Shown here: positions 9,688-18,500 of the stretch, piece after piece | Position numbering within the stretch: position 1 is the first letter of the stretch | How the letters are laid out: every line of letters starts with the position of its first letter | From: Anseongella ginsenosidimutans | Lineage (GTDB): Bacteria > Bacteroidota > Bacteroidia > Sphingobacteriales > Sphingobacteriaceae | Assembly (NCBI RefSeq): GCF_008033235.1 | Contig: NZ_CP042432.1 | Location: 1,364,001-1,428,000 of the forward strand | Direction of reading: 5' to 3' | Length of the DNA stretch: 64,000 nucleotides | Program-made: the position numbers and the translations under genes | The notes under the pieces: model-generated | Databases searched by the model: none | Told to the model about the DNA's origin: nothing | The model's input: only the letters and a program-made list of their open reading frames with translations

Positions 9688-12600
9688 CATTCGAAATGAA
9701 ATCAATACGCGCCTCCTATTCTATAAAAGCATTGGTGCTTCCGGTGTTCAGTACCCTCTTGCTTCCAGCCCTGTTTCTCACCGCATGTTCCGGTAATAAA
9801 GAAGATCGTCTCAAGGATCTTCCGGATGATCATCCCGAAAAGGAACTGGCATCCTTTGAAGTTGCAGAGGGCTTCGAGGTTAGCCTGTTTGCCGCCGAAC
9901 CGCTTGTTGAAAAACCTATTCAAATGAACTGGGACGCCCAGGGCCGGCTTTGGGTGGTCAGCAGCACGGCTTATCCGCATCTTAAAACGGGGGAGATAGC
10001 GAATGATAAAATTTTTATACTGGAGGATACCGATGGAGACGGAGCTGCGGACAAATCGACCATTTTTGCCGAAGGGTTAACAGTGCCAACCGGCATTCTG
10101 CCTGGAGACGGCGGAGTTTATGTAGCGAATTCCACGGAAATACTTCATTTATCGGATACCGACGGCGATGGCAAGGCCGATACAAGAAGAAAAATTCTGG
10201 ACGGTTTCGGAACAGGGGACGCTCACCATCTGATTCATACCTTCCGCTGGGGGCCTGAAGGAAGAATGTATTTCAACCAGTCGATCTACATCCACAGTCA
10301 TGTGGAAACCCCCTGGGGAATCAGAAGGCTAGAAGGCGGCGGTGTCTGGAAGCTTCAGCCGCAAACGCTAGAACTTGATGTGTATGCGAAAGGCCTTATC
10401 AATCCCTGGGGCTTGCGCTTTGATAAATTCGGTCAGTCATTCCTGACCGATGGCGCCGGAGGAGAAGGCATTAACTATGCCTTTCCCGGAGCTACTTTTG
10501 TGACCTCGCCTGGTGCAGAGCGGATTTTGCGCGGTTTGAATCCCGGACAACCTAAACACTGCGGGCTGGACATTGTTTCTGGGCGGCATTTGCCTGAATC
10601 ATGGCAAGGAAGCCTGATCGCGAATGATTTTCGCGCCAATCGTATTAACCGTTTTCAGCTTGAAGAGCAGGGCAGCGGGTACGCGTCCAAGCAAATGCCT
10701 GATCTCCTCTGGACCGACCATGTTGCGTTCCGGCCTGTTGACATCACCATCGGCCCCGACGGCGCCATTTATGTGGCGGACTGGTATAATCCGATCATAC
10801 AACACGGTGAAGTGGATTTTTATGATCCTCGAAGAGACCATCAGCGCGGCCGGATCTGGCGGATTACCGCGAAAGACCGGGATTTAGTGAAAAAACCTGA
10901 ATTAGCCGGCGCTGCGGTTACCGAACTGCTGGACGCATTGAAAGAACCTGAAGCCTGGACCCGTTCGCAGGCCCGGCAGCTTTTAAAGGAAAGAGGCGCG
11001 AAAGAAGTTGCTCCTGCCCTGAAGGACTGGATCGAGGCATTGGACAAAGAAAACGAGGAGTATGAACGCCTTAAGCTGGAAGCATTGTGGGTGTCTCAAG
11101 CGATAGATACCTACAACGGCCCTTTGCTGGAAAGCCTTTTGAACGCGAAGGATCATAAAGTAAGAGCGGCGGCCCTGAGAGCCTTGCAGCTGTGGCATAA
11201 ACAGACCGATAACCTGGAAGCCATCCTGCAGAAAGCCGCTAATGATACCCATCCCCAGGTTCGGCTGGAGGCCGTCATTGCGCTTAGAACGCTGAATAGC
11301 GCTGAGGCGGCTAAATCTGCGCTGGCCGTACTGGATCAGCCAATGGATGAATTCCTGGATTTCGCCCTCTGGCAGACGGTGCAGCAGCTCGAGCCGGAAT
11401 GGATAGCGGTCCTCAAAAGCGACCCTGCTTTCTTTGGCGATCCGGCAAAAACTTCGTATGCGTTAAAATCCGCGGCAAGCCCGGAGGCGATCACTTTGCT
11501 GACCCAGCTCTACAAAAAAGGCGAAGTCCCGGAAAAATATCGGCAGGATGCGCTTTCCGCCATTGCGAAAAGAGGACAGGTTCAGGACCTGAACGACATC
11601 CTGGACATAGCCATAACCGGTTTTTCACAACAAAAACGCGATGTTTCCGCTGAACTTGCTGCTATTGAAGCGGCTGCCGTGCAAAGAAAGGTAGCCGCCG
11701 GCAAGCAGCTATCCCGGCTCGGCGATATCATAAAGGGCGGGAACGAGGCTTCCGCCATGGCGGCGATGAAGCTTGCGGGCGCCCTCAAAGTAAACGCGCT
11801 GCAGCCACTCCTGAGATCACGGCTTAACCACGAGAACAGAAATTACGCCAGAACGGCCATGAGCGCGCTGGCGGCAATCAATCCTGCAAGTGCGCAAACG
11901 CTTATAAAAAACCTGACAACGGCAAAGCATCCGCTCGACCTCCGGCTTATCGCCGTTTCTGAACTTGCACTTATTAACGCACCGGAAGCAGCTAAGATCG
12001 GAGCGGGTCTTTTAAATGAGCTGGACAATCCCGAACAAGCTCAGGAAGTATTCAATGTCTTTCTTTCGGATCGCGGCCGGCTTCATGCCCTCGCAGAAGA
12101 GCTGGTTGCTACCCGGATCCCGGAAAAAGTAGCCCTGGCGGCCCGGCAGCACCTTCAAAAGACAATCCCGGCTAATCGCAGGGAAGAAGCAGACGTTAAA
12201 TTACTGGTACAAGGGCTGGAAGCATCCGGCGGCGTACTTGCCGCAGAGCGTATGCCCCAGGACCTTGATGCAGATCAGATCAAAAGCATCGCGGCCGAAG
12301 CGGAGAAAGGCGGGAACCCGTTAAAAGGTGAACATATTTTCCGCAGGCAGGAACTGGCCTGCCTGAACTGCCATGCAGTTGGAGGCGCCGGTGGCTTGAT
12401 CGGCCCCGATTTAAGCAGCCTTGGAACAAGTTCACCTGCAGAGACCATCATAAAGTCACTCATGTATCCTACGGAATCGATCAAAGAGGGATATGAGTTG
12501 CAGCGCGTAAGCCGCAAAGACCTTTCTGAAATAATGGGCTACCTGGTCAGCGACCGGCCAAACGAAATTGTGATGAGAAATGCGGCCGGCCAGGAAGTGT

Positions 12601-13193
12601 CAATTCCAAAAGATAATATCGGGGAATGGGAAAAAGTACCCGGTTCCCTGATGCCCCCCGGCCTAACCGCCCGCCTGGACAAACAAGAGTTCCTGGACCT
12701 GGTTAGCTTCCTGTCCAGCCTCGGTGAATCCGGTGATTTCAGGGTCCCCGCCGAACGATTTGTCAGGCGCTGGCAAATGATCCCGGCCAGCGAAGAACTG
12801 GCGGACAAGATTACCGCCGAAGGGGTTGAGGCTATTTCCAGGGAAGATAAGCTCAGTTTCCAGCCAAACTACAGTACTGTTTCAGGAACACTGCCTCTAG
12901 ACGAATTGCCTGTTATAGAACCGGGTTCCGGCGCACCATACAGCTTCGTCAGATTTCAGGTAGAAGTACTTACTCCAGGTGATGTAACGCTTAATTTTAA
13001 CGATCAAAGCGGTATCAGGAGCTGGGCCAATGCCAAAGAAGTGACAATAAAAGACGGCAAGCTGGTTACCTCGTTGCCCCAGGGCATCCACCATATCACG
13101 CTGGCCATAGACCGCAATACGCGGAAACAAGGTCCCTTATCGGTGATGCTTATAGACGGCGCGGCGCAAACACGTTTGGTGATGGGTAGATAG
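9684..13193 (+). CDS. PVC-type heme-binding CxxCH / membrane-bound dehydrogenase-domain lipoprotein
   Basis: A 1169-residue predicted lipoprotein (LLPALFLTACSGNKEDRL; alternative start at 9696 gives the same signal). Domain order: a beta-propeller of the 'membrane-bound dehydrogenase' type at about 50-400 (FEVSLFAAEPLVEKPIQMNWDAQ opening, EDTDGDGAADKS and DTDGDGKADT calcium-loop-like repeats, VADWYNPIIQHGEVDF end), HEAT-like alpha repeats at about 420-860, a mono-heme cytochrome c domain with CLNCH, GPDLSSLG and a possible distal Met in SLMPPGL, then a C-terminal beta domain. This architecture is best known in Planctomycetes/Verrucomicrobia but also occurs in Bacteroidota. A periplasmic or surface sugar/alcohol dehydrogenase passing electrons to heme is the usual guess; no substrate is proven. 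The last 11 codons lie in a 37-bp repeat found again 724 bp downstream. Confidence 0.85.
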   Translation: MTFEMKSIRASYSIKALVLPVFSTLLLPALFLTACSGNKEDRLKDLPDDHPEKELASFEVAEGFEVSLFAAEPLVEKPIQMNWDAQGRLWVVSSTAYPHLKTGEIANDKIFILEDTDGDGAADKSTIFAEGLTVPTGILPGDGGVYVANSTEILHLSDTDGDGKADTRRKILDGFGTGDAHHLIHTFRWGPEGRMYFNQSIYIHSHVETPWGIRRLEGGGVWKLQPQTLELDVYAKGLINPWGLRFDKFGQSFLTDGAGGEGINYAFPGATFVTSPGAERILRGLNPGQPKHCGLDIVSGRHLPESWQGSLIANDFRANRINRFQLEEQGSGYASKQMPDLLWTDHVAFRPVDITIGPDGAIYVADWYNPIIQHGEVDFYDPRRDHQRGRIWRITAKDRDLVKKPELAGAAVTELLDALKEPEAWTRSQARQLLKERGAKEVAPALKDWIEALDKENEEYERLKLEALWVSQAIDTYNGPLLESLLNAKDHKVRAAALRALQLWHKQTDNLEAILQKAANDTHPQVRLEAVIALRTLNSAEAAKSALAVLDQPMDEFLDFALWQTVQQLEPEWIAVLKSDPAFFGDPAKTSYALKSAASPEAITLLTQLYKKGEVPEKYRQDALSAIAKRGQVQDLNDILDIAITGFSQQKRDVSAELAAIEAAAVQRKVAAGKQLSRLGDIIKGGNEASAMAAMKLAGALKVNALQPLLRSRLNHENRNYARTAMSALAAINPASAQTLIKNLTTAKHPLDLRLIAVSELALINAPEAAKIGAGLLNELDNPEQAQEVFNVFLSDRGRLHALAEELVATRIPEKVALAARQHLQKTIPANRREEADVKLLVQGLEASGGVLAAERMPQDLDADQIKSIAAEAEKGGNPLKGEHIFRRQELACLNCHAVGGAGGLIGPDLSSLGTSSPAETIIKSLMYPTESIKEGYELQRVSRKDLSEIMGYLVSDRPNEIVMRNAAGQEVSIPKDNIGEWEKVPGSLMPPGLTARLDKQEFLDLVSFLSSLGESGDFRVPAERFVRRWQMIPASEELADKITAEGVEAISREDKLSFQPNYSTVSGTLPLDELPVIEPGSGAPYSFVRFQVEVLTPGDVTLNFNDQSGIRSWANAKEVTIKDGKLVTSLPQGIHHITLAIDRNTRKQGPLSVMLIDGAAQTRLVMGR

Positions 13194-13195
13194 AA
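13159..13195 (+). repeat. 37-bp direct repeat, copy 1 (3' end of the heme-protein gene)
   Basis: Starts GCGCGGCGCAAACACG and runs through the stop codon of the heme-protein gene (TAG, then ATAGAA). Matches bases 13883-13919 at 36 of 37 positions, the one difference being G/T just before the shared TAGATAGAA. The two copies enclose only the ORF6N gene. Confidence 0.9.
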
Positions 13196-13204
13196 GCCAG
13201 GAAA

Positions 13205-13762
13205 TTATGTTTTAAATCCAATTCTTTGCCTCTTTTCCCAATTCAATTGGGCAGCCTTTTCGTTCAGAAGATTTTCAGGCGAGTCATAGATATGGTTCAG
13301 CTGAGTATCATGTTCTCCCAGCCGCTCTTTTATTGCGTTCAATTGTTCCCTGAGATCAGTATGTTGTAATAAGATCTTTCTAACCTCGACAAAGGCTCTC
13401 ATAATGGCAATATTCATTTTTATGGCCTTATCAGAGCGCAATACTCCACTTAACATGGCAATGCCTTGTTCTGTAAAGGCAAAGGGCAAATATTTATCCG
13501 TTCGGTTTGACGGCAATTTGTTCATCATCACAAATTGTGATGATAAACGTTCCAGGGCATTGACCTGCCGTTCTATATTTTCATATTCATCGAATTTAAG
13601 CTGAAACATGAAATCATTTGGAAATCGTGCAATGTTCCGCTTTACGGCCTGATTTAAAACCCTTGTTTCAACCTCGTAAAGTGAAGCCAGATCGCTATCC
13701 AGCATAACCCGCTCACCCCTGATTTCATAAATCCGATTTTGAATTAATTGTATTATCTGCAT
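13205..13762 (-). CDS. ORF6N domain-containing protein
   Basis: A 185-residue protein whose first 100 residues match the ORF6N domain, a KilA-N-related putative DNA-binding module from phages and mobile elements: IYEIRGERVMLDSDLASLYEVETRVLNQAVKRN, then RFPNDFMFQL and the YLPFAFTEQGIAMLSGVLRSDKAI block. The C-terminal half is helical (ILLQHTDLREQLNAIKERLGEHD). I chose the ATG at 13762 rather than an upstream in-frame ATG at 13807, because the latter overlaps a good promoter (13805-13835) and only the former gives the usual MQIIQLIQNRIYEI start. The gene opposes its neighbours and sits alone between 37-bp direct repeats, so it was probably acquired. Function is unproven; such genes are scattered in Bacteroidota genomes. 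Confidence 0.88.
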   Translation of the reverse strand: MQIIQLIQNRIYEIRGERVMLDSDLASLYEVETRVLNQAVKRNIARFPNDFMFQLKFDEYENIERQVNALERLSSQFVMMNKLPSNRTDKYLPFAFTEQGIAMLSGVLRSDKAIKMNIAIMRAFVEVRKILLQHTDLREQLNAIKERLGEHDTQLNHIYDSPENLLNEKAAQLNWEKRQRIGFKT

Positions 13763-13804
13763 AATAGTAGATATGGTGCAACTTGCGCACAGGTTGATGT
13801 AGGA

Positions 13805-13835
13805 CAAAGCTATGTATAGGCTGTTTCTAATGCAA
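13805..13835 (-). promoter_or_regulatory. promoter of the ORF6N gene (TTG-N20-TAGCTTTG)
   Basis: On the minus strand TTG (13835-13833), 20 bp, then TAGCTTTG (13812-13805), an exact fit to the Bacteroidota -33/-7 pattern. Expected transcription start near 13801, giving a leader of about 40 nt to the ATG at 13762. It lies inside the direct-repeat-bounded segment, so the cassette carries its own promoter. Confidence 0.7.
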
Positions 13836-13882
13836 GAAAAAAACTAACCCTTATAGGAATACCAGTGATCGCAATACTAGCA

Positions 13883-13919
13883 GCGCGGCGCAAACACGTT
13901 TGGTGATGGTTAGATAGAA
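13883..13919 (+). repeat. 37-bp direct repeat, copy 2
   Basis: Second copy of the 3' end of the heme-protein gene. It keeps the reading frame of that gene end (AAQTRLVM-V-R-stop versus AAQTRLVM-G-R-stop in copy 1) although no gene now reads into it. This is the pattern left when an element inserts at a gene's 3' end and rebuilds it. Confidence 0.9.
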
Positions 13920-13939
13920 AATACCGGTTTCCCGGTATT
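13920..13939 (+). terminator. hairpin directly after repeat copy 2, likely the displaced terminator of the heme-protein gene
   Basis: AATACCGG-TTTC-CCGGTATT, a perfect 8-bp stem with a 4-nt loop, starting on the base after repeat copy 2. There is no clear T-run. Its place right behind the duplicated stop codon suggests it ended the heme-protein transcript before the ORF6N segment came in between. Confidence 0.45.
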
Positions 13940-13968
13940 GCGGATTTTGGCGCGGGCGGCTACTTTTG
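13938..13968 (+). promoter_or_regulatory. promoter of the propeller-like lipoprotein gene (TTG-N20-TACTTTTG)
   Basis: TTG at 13938-13940, 20 bp, TACTTTTG at 13961-13968. It fits the Bacteroidota consensus exactly and lies 13 bp before the ATG at 13982, so the leader would be only about 10 nt. The -33 box overlaps the last bases of the hairpin before it. Confidence 0.65.
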
Positions 13969-13981
13969 AACAAAAAACGTC

Positions 13982-14932
13982 ATGGAGCCCAAAAAGATAA
14001 TGATCCTGCTTTGCCTGGTTGTTTCATGCCTGTCCTGTTCAAAAGACGACGACGAGCCAGGCGCCAATGTTTTGGGTACTTTGAAAGGGCAAATTATCTA
14101 TGAATATACAAGTGACGTAAAAATAATTGACTTAGCCAGCGGTAAGGAAAGCGATTTCTTTGGCTATAATGCTTATTCGACGATTGGCTGGGACCTTAGT
14201 AAAGACGGCAAGCTGCGGCTGATCAGCGAGCGCGAGCCCGGCGAGTATGTAAAAACGCGATTCATGCTCGTAAGTCCGGATGACGGACGCATAAAAAAGG
14301 AATTCAATTATACGCCGCCAAGCGGGAATGCTCAAAAATCCGGCGTTTTATCGTACGATAATTCACTCATTTTGTTAAATCCTGATTTCGACAACGGGAT
14401 CGTTATCATGGATACCAACGGTGAGATCAAATATCAGCTTGACGGAATTAACGACCAGGAGCTGACTCTCGGCGACAGAGCTTACTGGTTACCGGGAAAC
14501 AGCATTTTGATCGTTTTCGATGAAAAATATATCCTTCGGTCTGATCCACCTTATACCAGCCTCACTCTTGTCAAAGAAATGGAATACGAGCAGTGGGGGA
14601 ATATACGGGTAAGCATGGACGGCAAAAAACTCTCTCTTTACGTTGGCAATCACATCTATTTAATGGATATCGACGGGAATAACCTGGTCCAGGTGACCGA
14701 AAGCGACGCCAGGGAGAATATGGCCGAGTTTTCCCCGGATGGCCGCCACCTGCTTGTGGGCTGCGATTATATCCATGCACCCAATGCCGGCCTTTCAAAA
14801 TGGGACTTAAAAATTATTCCCGCCGATGGAAAAAAGTACCATCTTGATAACAGCCCCGAAATCATTCCTGTGGTTCCGGTGAATACCGGGATGCTGGTGA
14901 CGGCCGGCGGACCAGTATTCTGGAGGCCCTGA
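13982..14932 (+). CDS. putative beta-propeller lipoprotein (TolB/WD40-like)
   Basis: A 316-residue predicted lipoprotein (ILLCLVVSCLSCSKDDDEPG). The body has repeated short beta motifs of the TolB/PD40 type: STIGWDLSKDGKLRLIS, NIRVSMDGKKLSLYVGNHIYLMDIDGNNLVQVTE and MAEFSPDGRHLLVGCDY, the last two being the clearest PD40-like blades. It therefore probably forms a small propeller at the outer membrane or periplasm. I see no catalytic residues. It has its own promoter and is convergent with the broken serine hydrolase gene 27 bp downstream. No specific function is recognised. Confidence 0.65.
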   Translation: MEPKKIMILLCLVVSCLSCSKDDDEPGANVLGTLKGQIIYEYTSDVKIIDLASGKESDFFGYNAYSTIGWDLSKDGKLRLISEREPGEYVKTRFMLVSPDDGRIKKEFNYTPPSGNAQKSGVLSYDNSLILLNPDFDNGIVIMDTNGEIKYQLDGINDQELTLGDRAYWLPGNSILIVFDEKYILRSDPPYTSLTLVKEMEYEQWGNIRVSMDGKKLSLYVGNHIYLMDIDGNNLVQVTESDARENMAEFSPDGRHLLVGCDYIHAPNAGLSKWDLKIIPADGKKYHLDNSPEIIPVVPVNTGMLVTAGGPVFWRP

Positions 14933-14959
14933 AGCCCGGTTCAGATTTGGCGCAGCTCC

Positions 14960-16119
14960 CTAGCGGAATAAGTTCCTGTAAACAGAATCGTACATCGCAA
15001 ATAGAAAATCGTTGATGACGTCGCCGTGCGAAAACCCTGTACGGCAGCCATTGGTGATCACTACGATGCCGAAGTGTTCTTCCGGCTGGAAATACATAGC
15101 GCTGTAGAGCCCGTAGGCGATGCCTTCGTGCCCCACGAGCTTCTTGCCGGGAATGAGATAGTCCAGGGTTCGGAGCGCCATGCCGTAGCCAGATTCGGGA
15201 CTTCTCACGCGCTGCATGCTGCGGCTACTCGCTTGCGACAGGATACGCACACCGTTTGCTTCACCGTAATTCATGTGCATGATCATGTATCTCGCCAGGT
15301 CTTCGGCCGACATTTTCATTCCGCCGGTAGGCGAGAAAACGGGCGTGCTGTAACCCATCTGGTAATCTTCCAGGGCTTCGGCACGTGACCGGTAAGCCGC
15401 AGGGGACGCGGTGAACCCTTTGGTATTGCCGTTATAGGCATATAAGGTCACGAAACGTGTGCTGTCCAGATCGTCCACGTTATACCCGCCATAAAGGCTC
15501 AGCGGCTGAAGTATATGCCGCCGTACGTAGTGATCCAGGCGTTCGCCGGAATATTTTTCCAGGATGGCGCCGGCCAGGTTAAAATTGAGATTGCAATATT
15601 GATAGTCCGCCCCGGGGCATAGTCATTATAGGCCTTTGCCCAGTTGGGATCCTTGTCCGGGTTAAAAACGTCCAGGGTAAAATAGCCGTTTTCGTCGCTG
15701 ATGCTTGAGCGATGAGAAAGCACCATCTCCAGGGTAATTACCGAATCAGGGAAGTTTGGATTGCGTACCGGGAACCCGATCAGCTCGCCCACGTCATCGT
15801 CCAGTGAAAGCTTGCCGGCTTCCACCAGTTGCATAATGCCTGTGGCTGTGAATGATTTCGAGATCGAGGCGATGCGGAAGATGTCCCCTGGTTCCAGCCG
15901 CTCCCGCGCGGCAGTATCTTTCCAGCCAAAGGATTTGCTGTAGACCACTTTGTTATCTTTAACAACCGCCACAGCTGCTCCCACTGCCTGGTAATCGGCC
16001 ATAATAGCCGCAATCTCTGCGGCTAACTGCTTTTTCGACTGTGCTGTTGAAGGTGCCCAGCCCAGGCAGGAAACCATGAAGGCCAGGCAAGCGCCGGATA
16101 ATATATGCTTTGCAACCAT
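14960..16119 (-). pseudogene. class C beta-lactamase-like serine hydrolase, single-base frameshift
   Basis: Two abutting minus-strand frames (16119-15499 and, one frame over, about 15613-14960) together encode one exported serine hydrolase of the AmpC/penicillin-binding family. The first frame has the signal peptide (LGWAPSTAQ) and the SxxK nucleophile motif (IASISKSFTATG). The second has the YxN motif (DYQYCNLNFNLAG) and HEGIAYG, the HxG version of the KTG box. The break is in the run of four C at 15610-15613 (GGGG on the coding strand, in CCGGGGCGGAC). One more G would restore YAPGADYQYCN. Everything after it is intact with no further stops, so this is a very recent mutation, a phase-variable site or a sequencing error. 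As written, translation ends about 30 residues after the shift and the product would be inactive. Confidence 0.85.
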
Positions 16120-16126
16120 GATAAAA

Positions 16127-16134
16127 CAAAGTTA
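16127..16134 (-). promoter_or_regulatory. -7 box (TAACTTTG) of the serine hydrolase gene
   Basis: TAACTTTG on the minus strand, only 7 bp before the ATG at 16119. The -33 position reads TTA rather than TTG. The expected transcription start is within about 4 nt of the start codon. Confidence 0.45.
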
Positions 16135-16199
16135 AACGTTCCCGGCTTTATTCCTAATCCGGTACAGGCATCCTTTTAGGCGTTTTTCAGGGAGAGCTG

Positions 16200-16207
16200 T
16201 ATATTTG
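16200..16207 (+). promoter_or_regulatory. -7 box (TATATTTG) of the GH76 gene
   Basis: TATATTTG exactly fits TAnnTTTG and lies 3 bp before the ATG at 16211. The expected +1 coincides with the A of the ATG, which would make a leaderless transcript. The TTG in this box (16205) is also a possible start codon in frame, but the ATG is preferred. Confidence 0.45.
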
Positions 16208-16210
16208 AAC

Positions 16211-17401
16211 ATGTTAAAACTTTTATTTTTCCCATTAAGTATTATTGCTGTATTGTTGAACCCCGCAGGCGCCACCGACACCACAGGCATCCGGTCCCAG
16301 GCAGGCTTTGAGGATCAGGCCAGCTTTGCGGACCAGGAATATACCGAAGCAGACATCACCGAAGCCTATAATGCATTTAACAAATACCTGCTTCACCCGG
16401 AGCGAAAGCTTTATATGCGCGATACCGAAGCGGTCACAGAGGTAGGGGCTATCTGGACGCAGGCCATCTATTGGGACATGGCCATGAACGCCTACAAGAA
16501 AACAGGATCGGCGGCGCACCGTCAGCTGATGGAAGATATATTCAAAGGGAATTACGAGCATTACGATAAGTTCAACTGGGATAATGGAAAAGTCTGGTTC
16601 ATCTACGACGATATCATGTGGTGGGTAATTTCACTGGCAAGGGGATATGAACTCACAAATAACGCACAATATCTTGAACTGGCCGAAACAGGATTTGAGC
16701 GGGTTTGGTCCGGGTCTCCGGTAGTTAAGGACGGCGGCTCTTACGACCCGGTGAACGGCGGGATGTACTGGCAATGGAATCAGAAAAACCCTTCCGCGCC
16801 AAAGGCGGGGGACGGGAAAATGGCCTGCATTAACTACCCGACGGTAATTGCCGCGATGACCTTATACAACAACACGAAGAACCCTGAATACCTGGCAAAA
16901 GCCAAAAAGATCTATGACTGGGCATCGGCAAACCTGTTCGATAAGCAGACAGGCGTCGTAGCCGACTCCAAACATGGCAACGGAGAGCCGCACTGGAAAA
17001 TGCATGTTTATAACCAGGGAACCTGCATTGGCGCTGCTATGCTGCTCTATAAAAATACAAAGGAAGAAAGATACCTCCACGATGCCGTGCTGGCGGCAAA
17101 TTATGTGAAAGAAACGATGAGTGACAGGAAGGGCATCCTCCCTTTTGGCGGTGGAGAGGAACAAGGTATCTATACCGCCATCTTTGCTCAATACATCATC
17201 CGCCTGATCGAAGACGGTAATAAGCCTGAATATCTGCCCTGGCTTCGCAGGAATATTAACAGGGGCTGGAAAAACCGGGATAAATCCAGGAAGCTTACCG
17301 GTAAAGACTACAAGCGGAAGGTTACAGCCGCTGAAGCCGTCAGCTGTTATGATGCTTCAGGGATACCGGCGCTGATGCTGGTTTGTCCTCCAAAATACTA
17401 A
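16211..17401 (+). CDS. GH76-family alpha-1,6-mannanase-like glycoside hydrolase
   Basis: A 396-residue exported protein (signal peptide ending near LLNPAGA). The body is an (alpha/alpha)6 barrel of the GH76 type: the paired catalytic aspartates are in WFIYDDIMWWVISLARGYELT (Asp133-Asp134), followed by the GGMYWQWNQ block, NYPTVIAAMTLY, and HVYNQGTCIGAAMLLYK. GH76 enzymes are endo-acting alpha-1,6-mannanases used on fungal-type mannan, with some transglycosidase relatives. Substrate is inferred from family. There is no SusC/D next to it; it is divergent from the broken serine hydrolase and followed, after 144 bp without a gene, by the T9SS locus. Confidence 0.88.
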   Translation: MLKLLFFPLSIIAVLLNPAGATDTTGIRSQAGFEDQASFADQEYTEADITEAYNAFNKYLLHPERKLYMRDTEAVTEVGAIWTQAIYWDMAMNAYKKTGSAAHRQLMEDIFKGNYEHYDKFNWDNGKVWFIYDDIMWWVISLARGYELTNNAQYLELAETGFERVWSGSPVVKDGGSYDPVNGGMYWQWNQKNPSAPKAGDGKMACINYPTVIAAMTLYNNTKNPEYLAKAKKIYDWASANLFDKQTGVVADSKHGNGEPHWKMHVYNQGTCIGAAMLLYKNTKEERYLHDAVLAANYVKETMSDRKGILPFGGGEEQGIYTAIFAQYIIRLIEDGNKPEYLPWLRRNINRGWKNRDKSRKLTGKDYKRKVTAAEAVSCYDASGIPALMLVCPPKY

Positions 17402-17545
17402 GCCTCAACAGGTTTGGAAATATTTCATAATTTACGGAAACTTTAGGTTTTTTCTTAATATCTTTAACTGCGATCTTGCTTAAAAGTATGGGGCATTACC
17501 CGTTGGTAAGGCTTAATTAATCGAATGCAGTAAAATCTTTACCCG

Positions 17546-18466
17546 ATGTTCTTATCTGCCAAATGGCCGGCGTTGCTGCCGGTACTATTGCTGTTGCTGT
17601 CCGTTCAACCGGCCCATGCCCAGCAGCCTTTTACCTATACCCAATATATGGATAATCTTGCGCCCATTAATTCCACGTACTCCCTCCTGGATAAAGCCGG
17701 GGCGGTACATGCTCTTGTAAGAAAGCAATGGGTGGGCATTGACGGAGCGCCGGCGACACTGATCGCGAACGGATATCTGCCCCTCGTTTCGTTCGGAGGT
17801 GCAGCGGGCCTGAATATTATGCATGACGAATTCGGGCCGGAGAAAATGATCGAGGCCAGTGCATTTTTGGCCAAGTCCGTCAGGCTTTCGAAAACCGAGT
17901 ACCTGGCAGCCTCAATGAGCTTTGGGGTACGCCGGTACGAAGCCAGGTATTCCAATCTTGATCCCGCGGACCCTCTTTTCCAGGACGACATTCTTGAGAC
18001 CGTAGGTACGTTTGGCCTTGGCCTGATGTACTTTATTCCGGAGAAATTCTATATGGGAGTTTCTGTGCCCCGTATCAGTTTCCGCGAGCTGGGACGAGCA
18101 TCGGTCGAAAATTCGCGCTATTTTAAAAATCATTATTACCTGATGGCCGGTTATCTTGCCGCTTTAGGTGAGAATATTAAAATAAAGCCGGCCGTCCTCG
18201 CCTCTTACGCCTCCAATATTCCGCTTCATGCCGACTTTTCCATGACACTCTATCTGAAAGAAACGCTCGGGCTTGGGGTCAATTACCGCACCAATAACGA
18301 AGTAGGGACCATTCTTTCAGTACTATTGAATAACCGGCTGCGCTTTGGCTATAGCTACCAGTTTGGCCTTGAAAGTTATCGCCTGGGGCATGCTAACGAC
18401 GGTACCCATGAGATCACCCTGGGGTACCGCATAGGTTCGGAGATCACGGGTAAGAAACTTCTGTAA
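17546..18466 (+). CDS. PorP/SprF family type IX secretion membrane protein (locus 1)
   Basis: A 306-residue outer-membrane beta-barrel protein with a signal peptide ending SVQPAHAQQ, followed by the family opening FTYTQYMDNLAPINSTYSLLDKAGAVHALVRKQWVGIDGAP. PorP/SprF proteins pair with large T9SS cargo that carry the gliding-motility-type (type B) C-terminal domain and help secrete or anchor them. Here the cargo is the 1993-residue adhesin three genes downstream. The next gene starts 34 bp later. Length and the aromatic-rich barrel strands are normal for the family. Confidence 0.9.
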   Translation: MFLSAKWPALLPVLLLLLSVQPAHAQQPFTYTQYMDNLAPINSTYSLLDKAGAVHALVRKQWVGIDGAPATLIANGYLPLVSFGGAAGLNIMHDEFGPEKMIEASAFLAKSVRLSKTEYLAASMSFGVRRYEARYSNLDPADPLFQDDILETVGTFGLGLMYFIPEKFYMGVSVPRISFRELGRASVENSRYFKNHYYLMAGYLAALGENIKIKPAVLASYASNIPLHADFSMTLYLKETLGLGVNYRTNNEVGTILSVLLNNRLRFGYSYQFGLESYRLGHANDGTHEITLGYRIGSEITGKKLL

Positions 18467-18500
18467 CACATTCTCACAAAAAAAACTAAACCACATAATC

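Noticed and set aside
13763-13807. Longer ORF6N start at 13807
   Set aside because: The extra 15 residues overlap the promoter and do not resemble the family start.
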